The translations under genes were made by a program, and so were the position numbers. Source: Bacillota bacterium (lineage in GTDB: Bacteria; Bacillota; Clostridia; Christensenellales; UMGS416). Taken from it: a DNA stretch of 38,330 bases. The stretch is from the NCBI GenBank assembly GCA_023428265.1, contig JAEYYW010000028.1, positions 1 to 38,330 on the forward strand, given 5' to 3'. The notes beneath the pieces were generated by a model. That model saw nothing but the letters and a program-made list of their open reading frames with translations, was not told where the DNA came from and did no database searches. The number at the start of each line of letters is the position of its first letter. Position 1 is the first letter of the stretch. Shown here one piece after another: positions 26,659 to 35,062 of this stretch.

Positions 26659-27450
26659 CTAAAATAGCTCGTCCAGTAGGATATAATACCGGATCTTCTC
26701 CCAGTCGGGCTTGATGCCCAGGCAGTAAAAAAGGTATCCGTCATAGTCGTCGGTATGAAAATTGTGGTGCAATGACCGCACACAGAGCGCGATGTCCTGC
26801 CAGCGGTCTGCCAGGCCCGCATTGCCCATGTCGATGAATCCGCTTACCGCGCCATCTTTTAGGAAGATGTTAGGCAGGCAGTAGTCGCCGTGGGTGAAAC
26901 ACAACTCCTCACTGGCGGGGCGATGGGCAATCAGCCAATCAAGCAATGCCTCCGGAGAGCCATGCATCGTGTCCGGCTCCCAGTCGCTGGTGTCCACAAG
27001 CCCGAGGTCGATGCAGCGCTGAGCCTTCTCAAGCTTCCGGCCAAGCCGGTTGTCCAACGGGCAGGATGCCAGATCCACGGCCCAGAGCTGCTTGAGCCCT
27101 TCCGCCAGCAGCCGGATTGTGGCCAGCGGAGCATCCAGCGCCGCACTGGCGCAGGCAATTTCGCCGGGCATGTCGCTCATCAGCAGAAACTCAAATCCAC
27201 CGCGGCTGCTCCAATGGAGCACCTGCGGCACATTCAGCTTGCCGGACAACCAAACCAGCGCTTGCCGTTCATGACCCAGCCCGCCACCCTCCGGCCCGGC
27301 CTTGAGCCAAAGCGGGCCGCCATCGCCATCCAGCCGGAAAACACCGGCCTGTGAGCAGCCGATCACATCACGGGTGACCGCGCGGCCTGCCATGAGCATG
27401 GCAAGATCATCGGGCAAAAGCATGCGATCCAATTCCATCTCCGGCTTCAC
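26659..27450 (-). CDS. Aminoglycoside 3'-phosphotransferase-like protein, APH(3') family
   Basis: A 263-residue kinase-fold protein. It has HGDYCLPN (catalytic Asp and Asn of the Brenner motif, about 187-194), GFIDMGNAGLADRWQDIAL (metal-binding DxG region) and a C-terminus GIKPDWEKIRYYILLDELF that matches my memory of APH(3')-IIIa almost residue for residue; overall length also fits. Members phosphorylate the 3' hydroxyl of kanamycin and neomycin. Divergence of the N-terminal half means resistance is plausible but not shown. Start GTG 27450 is uncertain, with poor upstream site; ATG at 27438 is possible. GC content and codon use look like the neighbours, so recent transfer from low-GC hosts is not evident. 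Confidence 0.85.
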   Translation of the reverse strand: MKPEMELDRMLLPDDLAMLMAGRAVTRDVIGCSQAGVFRLDGDGGPLWLKAGPEGGGLGHERQALVWLSGKLNVPQVLHWSSRGGFEFLLMSDMPGEIACASAALDAPLATIRLLAEGLKQLWAVDLASCPLDNRLGRKLEKAQRCIDLGLVDTSDWEPDTMHGSPEALLDWLIAHRPASEELCFTHGDYCLPNIFLKDGAVSGFIDMGNAGLADRWQDIALCVRSLHHNFHTDDYDGYLFYCLGIKPDWEKIRYYILLDELF

Positions 27451-27456
27451 GAAACC

Positions 27457-27488
27457 GGCAGGGGCGGGCTTTGACGCCCGCCCCTGCC
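27457..27488 (-). terminator. Perfect 13-bp GC-rich stem-loop after the GH3 gene
   Basis: GGCAGGGGCGGGC and its exact complement flank a 6-base loop. The structure lies about 20 bases past the GH3 stop and just before the APH(3')-like start on the minus strand. The downstream tail is only GGTTTCG, so it lacks a proper U tract. It may reduce rather than stop read-through into the kinase gene. Confidence 0.5.
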
Positions 27489-27510
27489 AATGTTGCTCCT
27501 TATCTCAGGA

Positions 27511-29670
27511 TCAATACTCCATCTCCAGCGCTTCGCCGGCCACATCAAAGGTGCCGCTGATCGGCGTGCGGCCCATCAGCTGCGTTGAGATGCCGTCCGG
27601 CTGGCTGCCGCCCACAAACACGGTGAACGAGCCGGGCTCCAGCACAGTGCGGCCGTCGTCAGTGATCACGCACAGGCGGCGGGCGGGCACTTCAAAGGAA
27701 ACCTCTGTCTGCTCGCCGGCCTGCAGCTCCACGCGGCGGAAGTCGGTGAGCTGCCAGTGGGGCACACGGGTGCTGGCCTCGTTGTCTTTCAGATAGAGCT
27801 GCACCACCTCGCCGCCGGCCCGCTTGCCGGTGTTTTTCACCTTCACGGACACCTTGACGTTCTCCCCTGCCTTCAAAGGCTCCTTGGGCAGCTTGAGGCT
27901 GCCATACTCAAACGACGTGTAGGACAGGCCATAGCCGAAGGGGAAGTTGGGCTCCACATTGAGGAACCGGTAGGTGCGGCCATCCATCGAGTAGTCACGG
28001 ATATCCGGCAGGCTGGCGTCGTCACGATAGAACGTGACCGGCAGGCGGCCGGAGGGGTTGCAGATGCCGACCAGCGCCTCGGCAACGGCAACGCCGCCGA
28101 ACTGGCCGGGATACCACGCGTGCAGGATGGCAGCGGCACGGTCCTTGAAGGGCGTCATGTCCACAGGGCTTCCCGCCAGCATCACAAGGATCACCGGCTT
28201 GCCGGTCATCAGCACCGCCTCAAACAGCTCGATCTGGGCCTTGGGCAGCGCAATGTGGTGCTTATCGGCGTCGGTGCCGCCGGAACCTTCCTCGCCCTCA
28301 TAGCGCTCATCCAGACCCAGCACCAGAACCACGGCGTCAGACCGTTCGGCCACAATCATCGCTTCGGCAATGCCCCAGGTGGGCTTCTCGCCCCAGGAGG
28401 ATTCCGGAGCCTCACCACGGTGCATGCAGCCCTGGGCATACCACACGCGGGCGTCGGGCATGATCATGCGCACGCCCTCCAGCACAGTGTATTGCTCGCC
28501 GGCGGTGCCGTGGTAGTTACCCCACAGCGCAATGCGGTTGTCGGCGTTGGGGCCGATCACGGCAATCGTGTTGGTCTTGGAGGCGTCCAGCGGCAGGATG
28601 CCGTTGTTTTTCAGCAGCACCAGGCTGCGGCGGGCCATCTCGCGGGAAAGCTCCAGATGCTTGTTGCAGCAGACCACCTCATAGGGAATGCCGGCATAGG
28701 GCACCATGGGCTCAGGATCAAACATGCCCAGCTTCAGGCGGGCCACCATGAGCCGGCTCACGCACACATCGATATCCGCCTCGGAGAGCAGGCCGCGCTG
28801 CACGGCGTCAATGAGCTTTTCAAAGGTGCAGCCGCAGTTGAGGTCGCAGCCCTCCTTGATGGCCATCGCGGCCGACTCTGCGCCGTCAGCGGTGATCTTG
28901 TGGTGCATGTGGAAATCGTCAATGGCGCCGCAGTCGCTCACATAGAAGCCATCAAAACCCCACTCGCCGCGCAGCAAATCGCTCATCAGCGTGGGGCTGG
29001 CGCAGCAGGGCTCGCCGTTGGTGCGGTTATAGGCGCCCATCACCGAATAGGCCCCGGCGTCCTTCACGCACTCCTTGAAGGCTGGCAGATAGGTCTCGCG
29101 CATGTCCTTGATGGAGGCTTTGGCGTCAAACTGGTGGCGATCGGCCTCCGGGCCGCTGTGCACGGCATAATGCTTGACCGTGGCCACGGTCTTCAGATAC
29201 TTGGGATCATCACCCTGCAGGCCCCGGATGAAGGCCTTGCCCATGCGGGCGGTGAGCACAGGGTCCTCACCATAGGTCTCATGGCCGCGGCCCCAACGGG
29301 GATCGCGGAAAATATTGATGTTGGGCGACCACATCGTGAGGCCCTTATAAATCTCCCGGTCAAGATGGCGGGCGGACTCATGATGCTTGGCGCGCGCTTC
29401 ATCGGAAATGGCAACCGCCACATCATACATCAACTCATCATCAAAACTGGCCGCCATGCCGATTGCCTGGGGGAACATTGTGGCCACACCGGCCCTGGCA
29501 ACGCCGTGCAGGCATTCATTCCACCAGTTGTATTCGGGGATGCCCAGTCTTGGAATCGCTGAGGACATATATAGGGTCTGGCTGATCTTTTCCTCCAGCG
29601 TCATGCGGCTGACCAGATCAGCAGCCCGCTCCTCAAAGGGTAACGATGTGTCTTTGTATTTTTCCTGCAT
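27511..29670 (-). CDS. Glycoside hydrolase family 3 (beta-xylosidase/beta-glucosidase type)
   Basis: A 719-residue three-domain GH3 enzyme without signal peptide. The N-terminal barrel has the RMTLEEKISQ and WSPNINIFRDPRWGRGHETYGEDP motifs and the catalytic nucleophile Asp in FYVSDCGAI (about 243); the second domain has LLKNNGILPLD and NADN; the C-terminus is a fibronectin-III-like domain (about 610-715, KNTGKRAGGEVVQLYL). The WNECLHGVAR segment is usual in the xylosidase-like branch, so xylo-oligosaccharides are a likely substrate, but a beta-glucosidase cannot be excluded. AGGAGG-like GGAGG lies 7 bases before the ATG at 29670; upstream open frame to 29784 lacks a site. No transporter is next to it. 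Confidence 0.93.
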   Translation of the reverse strand: MQEKYKDTSLPFEERAADLVSRMTLEEKISQTLYMSSAIPRLGIPEYNWWNECLHGVARAGVATMFPQAIGMAASFDDELMYDVAVAISDEARAKHHESARHLDREIYKGLTMWSPNINIFRDPRWGRGHETYGEDPVLTARMGKAFIRGLQGDDPKYLKTVATVKHYAVHSGPEADRHQFDAKASIKDMRETYLPAFKECVKDAGAYSVMGAYNRTNGEPCCASPTLMSDLLRGEWGFDGFYVSDCGAIDDFHMHHKITADGAESAAMAIKEGCDLNCGCTFEKLIDAVQRGLLSEADIDVCVSRLMVARLKLGMFDPEPMVPYAGIPYEVVCCNKHLELSREMARRSLVLLKNNGILPLDASKTNTIAVIGPNADNRIALWGNYHGTAGEQYTVLEGVRMIMPDARVWYAQGCMHRGEAPESSWGEKPTWGIAEAMIVAERSDAVVLVLGLDERYEGEEGSGGTDADKHHIALPKAQIELFEAVLMTGKPVILVMLAGSPVDMTPFKDRAAAILHAWYPGQFGGVAVAEALVGICNPSGRLPVTFYRDDASLPDIRDYSMDGRTYRFLNVEPNFPFGYGLSYTSFEYGSLKLPKEPLKAGENVKVSVKVKNTGKRAGGEVVQLYLKDNEASTRVPHWQLTDFRRVELQAGEQTEVSFEVPARRLCVITDDGRTVLEPGSFTVFVGGSQPDGISTQLMGRTPISGTFDVAGEALEMEY

Positions 29671-29700
29671 GGCGAAGCCTCCGTACCGTTTGCTTTCAAC

Positions 29701-29730
29701 ATCATATAACGGCTGAAGGGCTGTTGACAA
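29701..29730 (-). promoter_or_regulatory. Probable promoter of the GH3 gene
   Basis: On the minus strand TTGTCA (29730-29725) and TATGAT (29706-29701) are 18 bases apart, about 30 bases before the GH3 start. An imperfect GGAAA-N4-TTTCC palindrome lies upstream at 29792-29805. Confidence 0.55.
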
Positions 29731-29850
29731 GTGCTTGGCGGTGTTTTTGAGGGTTTTGTCCGGCGAAAGGCTGTTTGTGTGCACAATGAATGGAAATGGT
29801 TTTCCCAGTATGATAGTCTAGCAATATCACCAGGATGGAGAAGGTTAACC

Positions 29851-30657
29851 GTGGGCAGAAAACGGACTGTCTGGCAGCTCCACACGGAAGCGGTAAAAGC
29901 GCTGCTTACCCATTTCGCAACGATGTCGCTGGTGTCGCTGGCGCTGGCCGGCGTGGCGGTGGCTCTGGGCCTGGCGGAGTTCCTCGTGCTGGCGGTGATC
30001 AAGGCCTTCATGGGGATCAACTTCCAGTCATTGCTGCTGCTGGGGCAAGCCGGATCGTTTCAGGAGCTTTGGGCAATGGCGCAGCCACTGCTTCAGGCAA
30101 TGGGAATCAATCTGTTGATCGGGGCAGTGCTGGGCGCGCTCACCGGCATTCTCCAAACCACGGCGGCAATCGGCGGCTACGACGCCGCGCTTCGCGTGCT
30201 GGAGGGCGCACCTGTCGCGCCAGGGCCCATTGCCCACAACTTCCTGCGCGGCTTCTGGCGCTTTGCCGGCGTGACAGCATGGGCGGCTCTCTGGCAGTTT
30301 CTGTGGTCGCTGCTGTTTCTGGTGCCCGGCATTGTGAAGTCCTACAGCTACCGGCTGGCCCCATTTCTTGTGTTGCGGCACCCGGAGCTGACGGTACAAC
30401 AGGCGCTCCGGAAATCCATGGAAGTGACGCAAGGCCACAAAGCAAGGCTGTTTTGTCTGGATCTGATCCTGCTGCTCTACCAGCTGGCGGCGCTGCTGGC
30501 ATCCTTGCTCGTGCCTGTGCTGGGATCGATGGCAGTGAGGTTGCTGCTGGCCACACCGATGACGCTGCTTTTGTTCTCCGCGGCATACCGGGATATCGGA
30601 CGGGAAGCCGTGGAGAAAGGCTGGCTGCCGGCTGAGCGCAGCTGTGAGGGGCGCTGA
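29851..30657 (+). CDS. DUF975-family integral membrane protein (1 of 3)
   Basis: A 268-residue membrane protein with about five or six helices (about 20-45, 85-105, 145-175, 205-235, 240-255). The conserved DUF975 block, FLWSLLFLVPGIVKSYSY with LRHPELTVQQALRKSMEV and the cytosolic GHKARLF, runs from about 150 to 200. The function is unknown. GTG at 29851 was chosen because GGAGAAGG lies 7 bases upstream. Together with the next two genes it makes a family array; it is 95 bases ahead of the second. Confidence 0.87.
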   Translation: MGRKRTVWQLHTEAVKALLTHFATMSLVSLALAGVAVALGLAEFLVLAVIKAFMGINFQSLLLLGQAGSFQELWAMAQPLLQAMGINLLIGAVLGALTGILQTTAAIGGYDAALRVLEGAPVAPGPIAHNFLRGFWRFAGVTAWAALWQFLWSLLFLVPGIVKSYSYRLAPFLVLRHPELTVQQALRKSMEVTQGHKARLFCLDLILLLYQLAALLASLLVPVLGSMAVRLLLATPMTLLLFSAAYRDIGREAVEKGWLPAERSCEGR

Positions 30658-30709
30658 AAAACGAAGGCTCATAGTTCTGTGAGTAATGTTGCTATGATCG
30701 ATAGTAATA

Positions 30710-30730
30710 TTGATATATAATGTGTATCAA
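30710..30730 (+). promoter_or_regulatory. -10 element within a palindrome, upstream of DUF975 gene 2
   Basis: TATAAT (30716-30721) lies inside the inverted repeat TTGATA-N9-TATCAA (30710-30715 and 30725-30730). No good -35 is at 16-18 bases. The palindrome suggests a repressor or a two-component response-regulator site. Confidence 0.45.
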
Positions 30731-30752
30731 AATGAGAAAGGGAGTGTTTGCC

Positions 30753-31730
30753 ATGAAGGGTGGACAAAAAACGGCAGGCCAGATCTATCACGAGGCTGTG
30801 CAGCAGCTGAAGGCCAACTACTTCCAGTTTGTGGGGGTTGGCGGAGTATATACCGCCGCATCACTGGTGTTTTCCTCATTGCTGATGATGGCTTTCTTAG
30901 CCTTCTATTTTGTATTTATCTTCTCAATGCCATTGGCAACGGCAACTTTGGGTCCGCTGTTTGCCGATGGCCGCACCGGCGAAGCGGCAGCGGCGGCGGT
31001 GGGCCTGCTCGTAGTGGGTGGCATCGTGCTGCTGGTGCTGCTGGTAGTGCTTGGCATCGCGGCATTGATCGTGAACGTGGCCACCGCCACAGTGGGTGTC
31101 AGCACAAAGAAGGCGGCGATTCTGCTGGTAAAGGGTGACAAGCTGACCTGGCAAGCCGTCTGGGCAGATTTCAAAAAGAATTGGAAACGGTATCTCGGCA
31201 TATCAGCCTGGTCGCTGCTGTGGACCTTCCTTTGGTCGCTTCTGTTTTTTGTCCCCGGCGTGATCAAGGGTCTGAGCTACTCGATGGCCCCCTATCTGGT
31301 GATTGAAAACCCGGAAATGACGGTGCGGCAGGCGCTGAAGAAATCCATGGAGATCACAGACGGACACAAGGGCAAGTTGTTTTTGCTCCTGCTGATCCTG
31401 GCCGGCTTTACTTGGGCAGCGTCCATTGCGGCTTCGTTTGGGATCCTCTATGCAAGCATGGCAGCGGAAATCCTTTGGATCATACCGCTGTATCTGGCGA
31501 TGGCCACAATTGTCTATCTGGATCTCAAGCAGGCTGCCATGGAAAAGGGGCTGCTGACAGACTCCTGCCCGCCGGTCAAGCCCGCGCCCGTCGTGGATTA
31601 CCAGGCTGTGGAGGGCACCGTGGCAGAGAGCCATCAAGCCGCCCAGCCGATTCAGGTGGGCGTGTCTGAAGAGCAGGCCGGATCCGGCAACGAATTCACC
31701 GGCATGGAGGAAGACAGCCCGCAGCTGTAA
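30753..31730 (+). CDS. DUF975-family integral membrane protein (2 of 3)
   Basis: A 325-residue membrane protein, the longest of the three. It has several helices (about 30-55, 90-120, 150-175, 205-235) and the same conserved block as its neighbours (SAWSLLWTFLWSLLFFVPGV, MTVRQALKKSMEITDGHKGK). It adds a cytosolic C-terminal tail of about 60 residues that is rich in Pro, Val, Gln and Glu and is absent from the others. AAGGGAG lies 8 bases before the ATG. The function is unknown; the duplications suggest related but diverged roles in the envelope. Confidence 0.88.
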   Translation: MKGGQKTAGQIYHEAVQQLKANYFQFVGVGGVYTAASLVFSSLLMMAFLAFYFVFIFSMPLATATLGPLFADGRTGEAAAAAVGLLVVGGIVLLVLLVVLGIAALIVNVATATVGVSTKKAAILLVKGDKLTWQAVWADFKKNWKRYLGISAWSLLWTFLWSLLFFVPGVIKGLSYSMAPYLVIENPEMTVRQALKKSMEITDGHKGKLFLLLLILAGFTWAASIAASFGILYASMAAEILWIIPLYLAMATIVYLDLKQAAMEKGLLTDSCPPVKPAPVVDYQAVEGTVAESHQAAQPIQVGVSEEQAGSGNEFTGMEEDSPQL

Positions 31731-31753
31731 TCAGAATAGGAACTCAATAAAAT

Positions 31754-31777
31754 CTCGGGTGGGGCAACCCACCCGAG
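31754..31777 (+). terminator. Stem-loop between DUF975 genes 2 and 3
   Basis: CTCGGGTGGG/CCCACCCGAG, a perfect 10-bp stem with GCAA loop, 24 bases after the second gene. It is followed by TGGTCTG, so it lacks a U tract and could be a partial terminator or mRNA-stabilising element. Confidence 0.5.
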
Positions 31778-31795
31778 TGGTCTGTGAGGGCATGA

Positions 31796-32641
31796 ATGGG
31801 CGGCAGGAAAAAAGTCGGCTTGATCATTCAGGAGGCCATTGGCCTATACAAGCGGAATCTGCTTCTCTTCTTCGTGGTATCCCTGATTGCGTATGGGGCC
31901 ACTTATGGGGTTGGCCAGCTGGGACTTCTGGTGGCTCGTGCGCTGGGTTTGGACAACAGCAGCTTGAACGTGCTGTTTGGACCGGAGAGCATCAAAGAAA
32001 TGCTTGCAGGATGGGGCATAAATGTCCTCCTTGTTGTGCGTCTGTTCACGCTGGTCGGCACTGTCTTCACCACTATCCTGTCCATGCTTTTTTCTGAGCT
32101 TTTCTCTATTCCGGGCAATGCACTCACCGTTGGTGCCTATGACGTAATGCTTGGGATCTGCAAAGGCAGAAAGCGAAGCGCTCAGGAAGCAGCGGTGCGC
32201 CTCAAACAGCACTGGGCACGTTACCTTGGAATTTCTGCCTGGTCGTCGCTATTCATCTGGTTGTGGTCTTTCCTGTTCTTGATTCCAGGCCTGGTCAAAA
32301 CATATGCTTATCTTCTTGCGCCATTTCTGATTCTGGATTACCCGGGCATGACGGTGCGGCAGGCTCTGAAAAAGTCTGTCCAAATCACAAAGGGATACAA
32401 GGGGCGGCTGTTTGGCCTGATGATACTGGTGAGCTTGCCACCGGCAATCCCCTTCTATATCTTGGGATTTGTGTTGATGGTATCCGGGCACCTGCCTGCA
32501 TATACTGCGACTATTGCGATTGTGAGCCCGGTGCTCAGTCTGTTGATCATCCAGCCTATCATGACCATGGCGAATACCATCGCCTACCTCGATCTCAAGC
32601 GGGCAGCCATTGATCGGGGCTTGTTGCCTTCACAGGGCTAA
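31796..32641 (+). CDS. DUF975-family integral membrane protein (3 of 3)
   Basis: A 281-residue membrane protein with helices at about 22-45, 75-105, 140-170, 200-235 and 240-265. The conserved block reads ARYLGISAWSSLFIWLWSFL and MTVRQALKKSVQITKGYKGR. GTGAGGG lies 6 bases before the ATG. The codon usage is slightly richer in A and T than that of the second copy, so the three are old rather than recent duplicates. It overlaps the stop codon of the converging DUF4363 gene. Confidence 0.87.
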   Translation: MGGRKKVGLIIQEAIGLYKRNLLLFFVVSLIAYGATYGVGQLGLLVARALGLDNSSLNVLFGPESIKEMLAGWGINVLLVVRLFTLVGTVFTTILSMLFSELFSIPGNALTVGAYDVMLGICKGRKRSAQEAAVRLKQHWARYLGISAWSSLFIWLWSFLFLIPGLVKTYAYLLAPFLILDYPGMTVRQALKKSVQITKGYKGRLFGLMILVSLPPAIPFYILGFVLMVSGHLPAYTATIAIVSPVLSLLIIQPIMTMANTIAYLDLKRAAIDRGLLPSQG

Positions 32642-33030
32642 AAGATGTTCTCCAGCATAAACTTCTGTTTGTCGTTCAGGTGTTCAAAGAAGAATTGAAG
32701 CTCCTCCAGCTCCGGGAGCATCAGTTCCGGCGTGCCGGCTTGAATCATTGCCTGAAGCCTGGTGAGCAGCGTCTCCACATTTTCGGACTCGCGATGATCC
32801 ACAAATGCTTCCCACATTTTTTCGCTGCTGTCCCACTTTTCCTTCAGCGCCTTGATGTTTTCCGCTGCCTTCTCCACATCGCCGGCCCGCAGCGCGGATT
32901 CGGCATTGTCTATGTGGGGCATCATTTCGTCGATGTGTTGGTTCACAAAATGGCCCACCCAGATATTCAGAGCGAAGATAATCAGGACAATGCCCAGAAT
33001 GATTGCAGCCGATTTCAAAATTGCCACCAC
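32638..33030 (-). CDS. DUF4363-family protein
   Basis: A 130-residue protein with one N-terminal membrane helix (about 7-28) and a helical, charged extracytoplasmic domain (HIDNAESALRAGDVEKAAEN, KEKWDSSEKMWEAFVDHRES). DUF4363 proteins are small, usually membrane-anchored, and often paired with DUF421, as here: its GTG start overlaps the DUF421 gene by 16 bases. It stops with TAG. The function is unknown; a role in the cell envelope or spore is possible. Confidence 0.82.
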   Translation of the reverse strand: MVAILKSAAIILGIVLIIFALNIWVGHFVNQHIDEMMPHIDNAESALRAGDVEKAAENIKALKEKWDSSEKMWEAFVDHRESENVETLLTRLQAMIQAGTPELMLPELEELQFFFEHLNDKQKFMLENIF

Positions 33031-33707
33031 TTTCTGCGCATTTTCCCCTGGGCGAAAAACTGCCCGGATTCATCCACGCTGGCAAAAAGCACCCGCGATG
33101 GCTCCTGAAAGCCCAGCGAGGAGATCTGCTGGGCGAGCCATGCCTCGTCATGGCCCGATTTCCGAAGCTCGTCATATTGCACCGAGCCATCCACAATGAT
33201 GCTCCATGGCAGCTTGTCCGGTTCCACCTGCAGGTTCAGGTCTTTTGCCACCACGGGCTTCACACTGCCCTTGGGGATCACGCTGATCTGCCCACTGGTC
33301 TCCAGGATCGCGTATTCCACATCGTTCAGCGAGAAATATCCGCTGGTGCGCAACTGCTCCATGAGATCGGAAAAGCTATAGCCGGCCGTCCGCATGGAGT
33401 CTTCCAGAATATACCCCTTGGCAATGATGATCGTGGGAGTGCCGCAGATGATCCGCTGGGCGGTCTTGCTCTTCAGAGTGAGCAGCGTAAACAACGCGTG
33501 CACCAGAAGCAGCGTGAGGATTGGCACCACGCCATGCAGCAGGGGGATGCCCGTCTCCGCCATAGGCACAGACGCAAGGTTGGCGATCATGATGGCAATC
33601 ACAAACTCATAAGGCTGCAACTGCCCAACTTCGCGCTTGCCCATGAGCCGCACAGAAAAAAAAACGATCAAAAATAAAATCAGCGCCCGCACCGCAATGA
33701 CGTACAT
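33015..33707 (-). CDS. DUF421/YetF-family membrane protein
   Basis: A 230-residue protein. Three N-terminal helices (about 4-22, 38-52, 60-85; the RLMGKREVGQLQPYEFVIAI motif lies between the first two) are followed by a conserved cytosolic domain (TPTIIIAKGYILEDSMRTA, then RTSGYFSLNDVEYAILETSG). This is the YetF/YrbG type found in spore-formers. The start at 33707 follows AGGAGGG; an upstream in-frame start at 33761 lacks a site. It is coupled to DUF4363. The function is not established. Confidence 0.9.
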   Translation of the reverse strand: MYVIAVRALILFLIVFFSVRLMGKREVGQLQPYEFVIAIMIANLASVPMAETGIPLLHGVVPILTLLLVHALFTLLTLKSKTAQRIICGTPTIIIAKGYILEDSMRTAGYSFSDLMEQLRTSGYFSLNDVEYAILETSGQISVIPKGSVKPVVAKDLNLQVEPDKLPWSIIVDGSVQYDELRKSGHDEAWLAQQISSLGFQEPSRVLFASVDESGQFFAQGKMRRKWWQF

Positions 33708-33853
33708 TATTTCCCTCCTGTCTGCACTATATGGTGGGATGAGAAGCACAAGATTATTCATCAGCCACGGCGGGCAAGACTCTCCGTTTTGATGGATTTT
33801 TGCTGAAAAACAGCCTGCTCCGCAAAAACAGATGATTTTTCAGATGAAATCTC

Positions 33854-33872
33854 ATATCAATTCTGATATAAT
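33854..33872 (+). promoter_or_regulatory. -10 element with palindrome before the diguanylate cyclase genes
   Basis: TATAAT (33867-33872) partly overlaps the inverted repeat ATATCA-ATTC-TGATAT (33854-33869), 27 bases before the start codon. The -35 region is poor. A regulator that binds the palindrome would compete with polymerase. Confidence 0.45.
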
Positions 33873-33898
33873 TCATAGACACTTCGCAGGAGATCGAA

Positions 33899-35062
33899 AT
33901 GAGTGCACTCATCAATGGAATTGATATCGATCTCATCTCTATGCTGATTTTTGTGTTAATCTGGTTCAACACCGCAAAACGAACGGAACACGCGTTCACA
34001 CAGCATAGGCTTTTTCTGATGCTGATTGGGACCCTGGCTGCCACGGTGTTGTTTGACTGCGTGGCATGGGCGGCGGATCGCGCGGCTGGGCCAGTGGCAT
34101 ATTACACAAACTGGGCCAGTAACATTTTGCTTTATCTCGGTGTGCCGGCCATTCCCTGCTTATGGATCCTATACGCCGATTATCAGATTTTTCATGACGA
34201 AACAAGATTATCGCGCTACAGCGTTGTGCTTTGGGCCTGCCTGGCGGTGAACGGAGCCCTCACAGTGGGCAGCGTTTTTACCGGCTGGTATTTCACCGTG
34301 AGCCTTCAAAACGTCTACAGCAGAGGCCCGCTCTATCTGATCCATCCGGCTTTGTGCCTTCTGCTGATGGTGTATGCGCTTGTTCTCATCGTGCGGAACC
34401 GTGACAAACTGGAGAAAAGGCACTTTGTCACAATGCTGGTGTTCTTCCTCCCGCCTTTGATAGGCGGCCTGATCCAAAGTATGGTTTATGGGCTGCTGGC
34501 GGCGCAGGGCGGCCTCACACTGTCAGCATTGATGCTTCATTTCAACATTCAGGACAAGCGGCTGGACACCGACTATCTGACAGGCGTATTCAACCGTCGG
34601 CTTATGGATCGGTACCTCAGGGATAAAACAGCCAGTGGCACTCCGTTTTCGGCAATCCTGTTTGATCTGGACGGCTTCAAAGCCATCAACGACACCCAGG
34701 GCCATGTGGCCGGAGACAACGCTCTGCTGGACACGGTGGCGGTGCTGCGGGGTTGCATCCGGGAGCATGATTTTGTGGCCCGATATGGCGGAGATGAGTT
34801 TCTGGCGGTGCTGGACATTGGCAGTGAAGAAATACTGCAGGAGACCGTCCGCCGCATCAATCACGCGCTGCAGGAGTTCAACAACACCAGCGACAAGCCC
34901 TACTGGCTGTCGGTGAGCGTGGGCTGCACGGTCTATCGCAAAGAGATGGGGCTGGACGCAAAAGGGCTGCTCAGGCTGCTGGATCGCCTGCTGTATGAAG
35001 ACAAGAAAAAAGCGGATGGGCCGGTTGTGACCGGGCTGGGCCGGGAAGGTGCGGCGCAATGA
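33899..35062 (+). CDS. Membrane-anchored diguanylate cyclase (GGDEF) 1
   Basis: A 387-residue protein predicted to make cyclic di-GMP. About six or seven helices fill residues 10-215, followed by the linker HFNIQDKRLDTDYLTGVFNR and a GGDEF domain. RYGGDEFL puts GGDEF at 297-301, the metal-binding Asp is in LFDLDGFKAIND, and the I-site R288xxD291 lies exactly five residues ahead, so product inhibition is expected. AGGAG lies 6 bases before the ATG. The membrane part probably senses an unknown signal. Confidence 0.93.
   Translation: MSALINGIDIDLISMLIFVLIWFNTAKRTEHAFTQHRLFLMLIGTLAATVLFDCVAWAADRAAGPVAYYTNWASNILLYLGVPAIPCLWILYADYQIFHDETRLSRYSVVLWACLAVNGALTVGSVFTGWYFTVSLQNVYSRGPLYLIHPALCLLLMVYALVLIVRNRDKLEKRHFVTMLVFFLPPLIGGLIQSMVYGLLAAQGGLTLSALMLHFNIQDKRLDTDYLTGVFNRRLMDRYLRDKTASGTPFSAILFDLDGFKAINDTQGHVAGDNALLDTVAVLRGCIREHDFVARYGGDEFLAVLDIGSEEILQETVRRINHALQEFNNTSDKPYWLSVSVGCTVYRKEMGLDAKGLLRLLDRLLYEDKKKADGPVVTGLGREGAAQ

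Noticed and set aside
27757..29562. 601-codon open frame antisense to the GH3 gene
   Set aside because: It is a GC-rich codon shadow: no ribosome site, composition rich in His, Gly and Ala, and no family pattern. Similar shadows lie opposite tuf (3379-4374), dnaK (11578-13032) and the ligase (16788-18134).
29792..29805. Catabolite-responsive (cre) site near GH3
   Set aside because: GGAAA-N4-TTTCC is palindromic but lacks the central CG and outer bases of the cre consensus.
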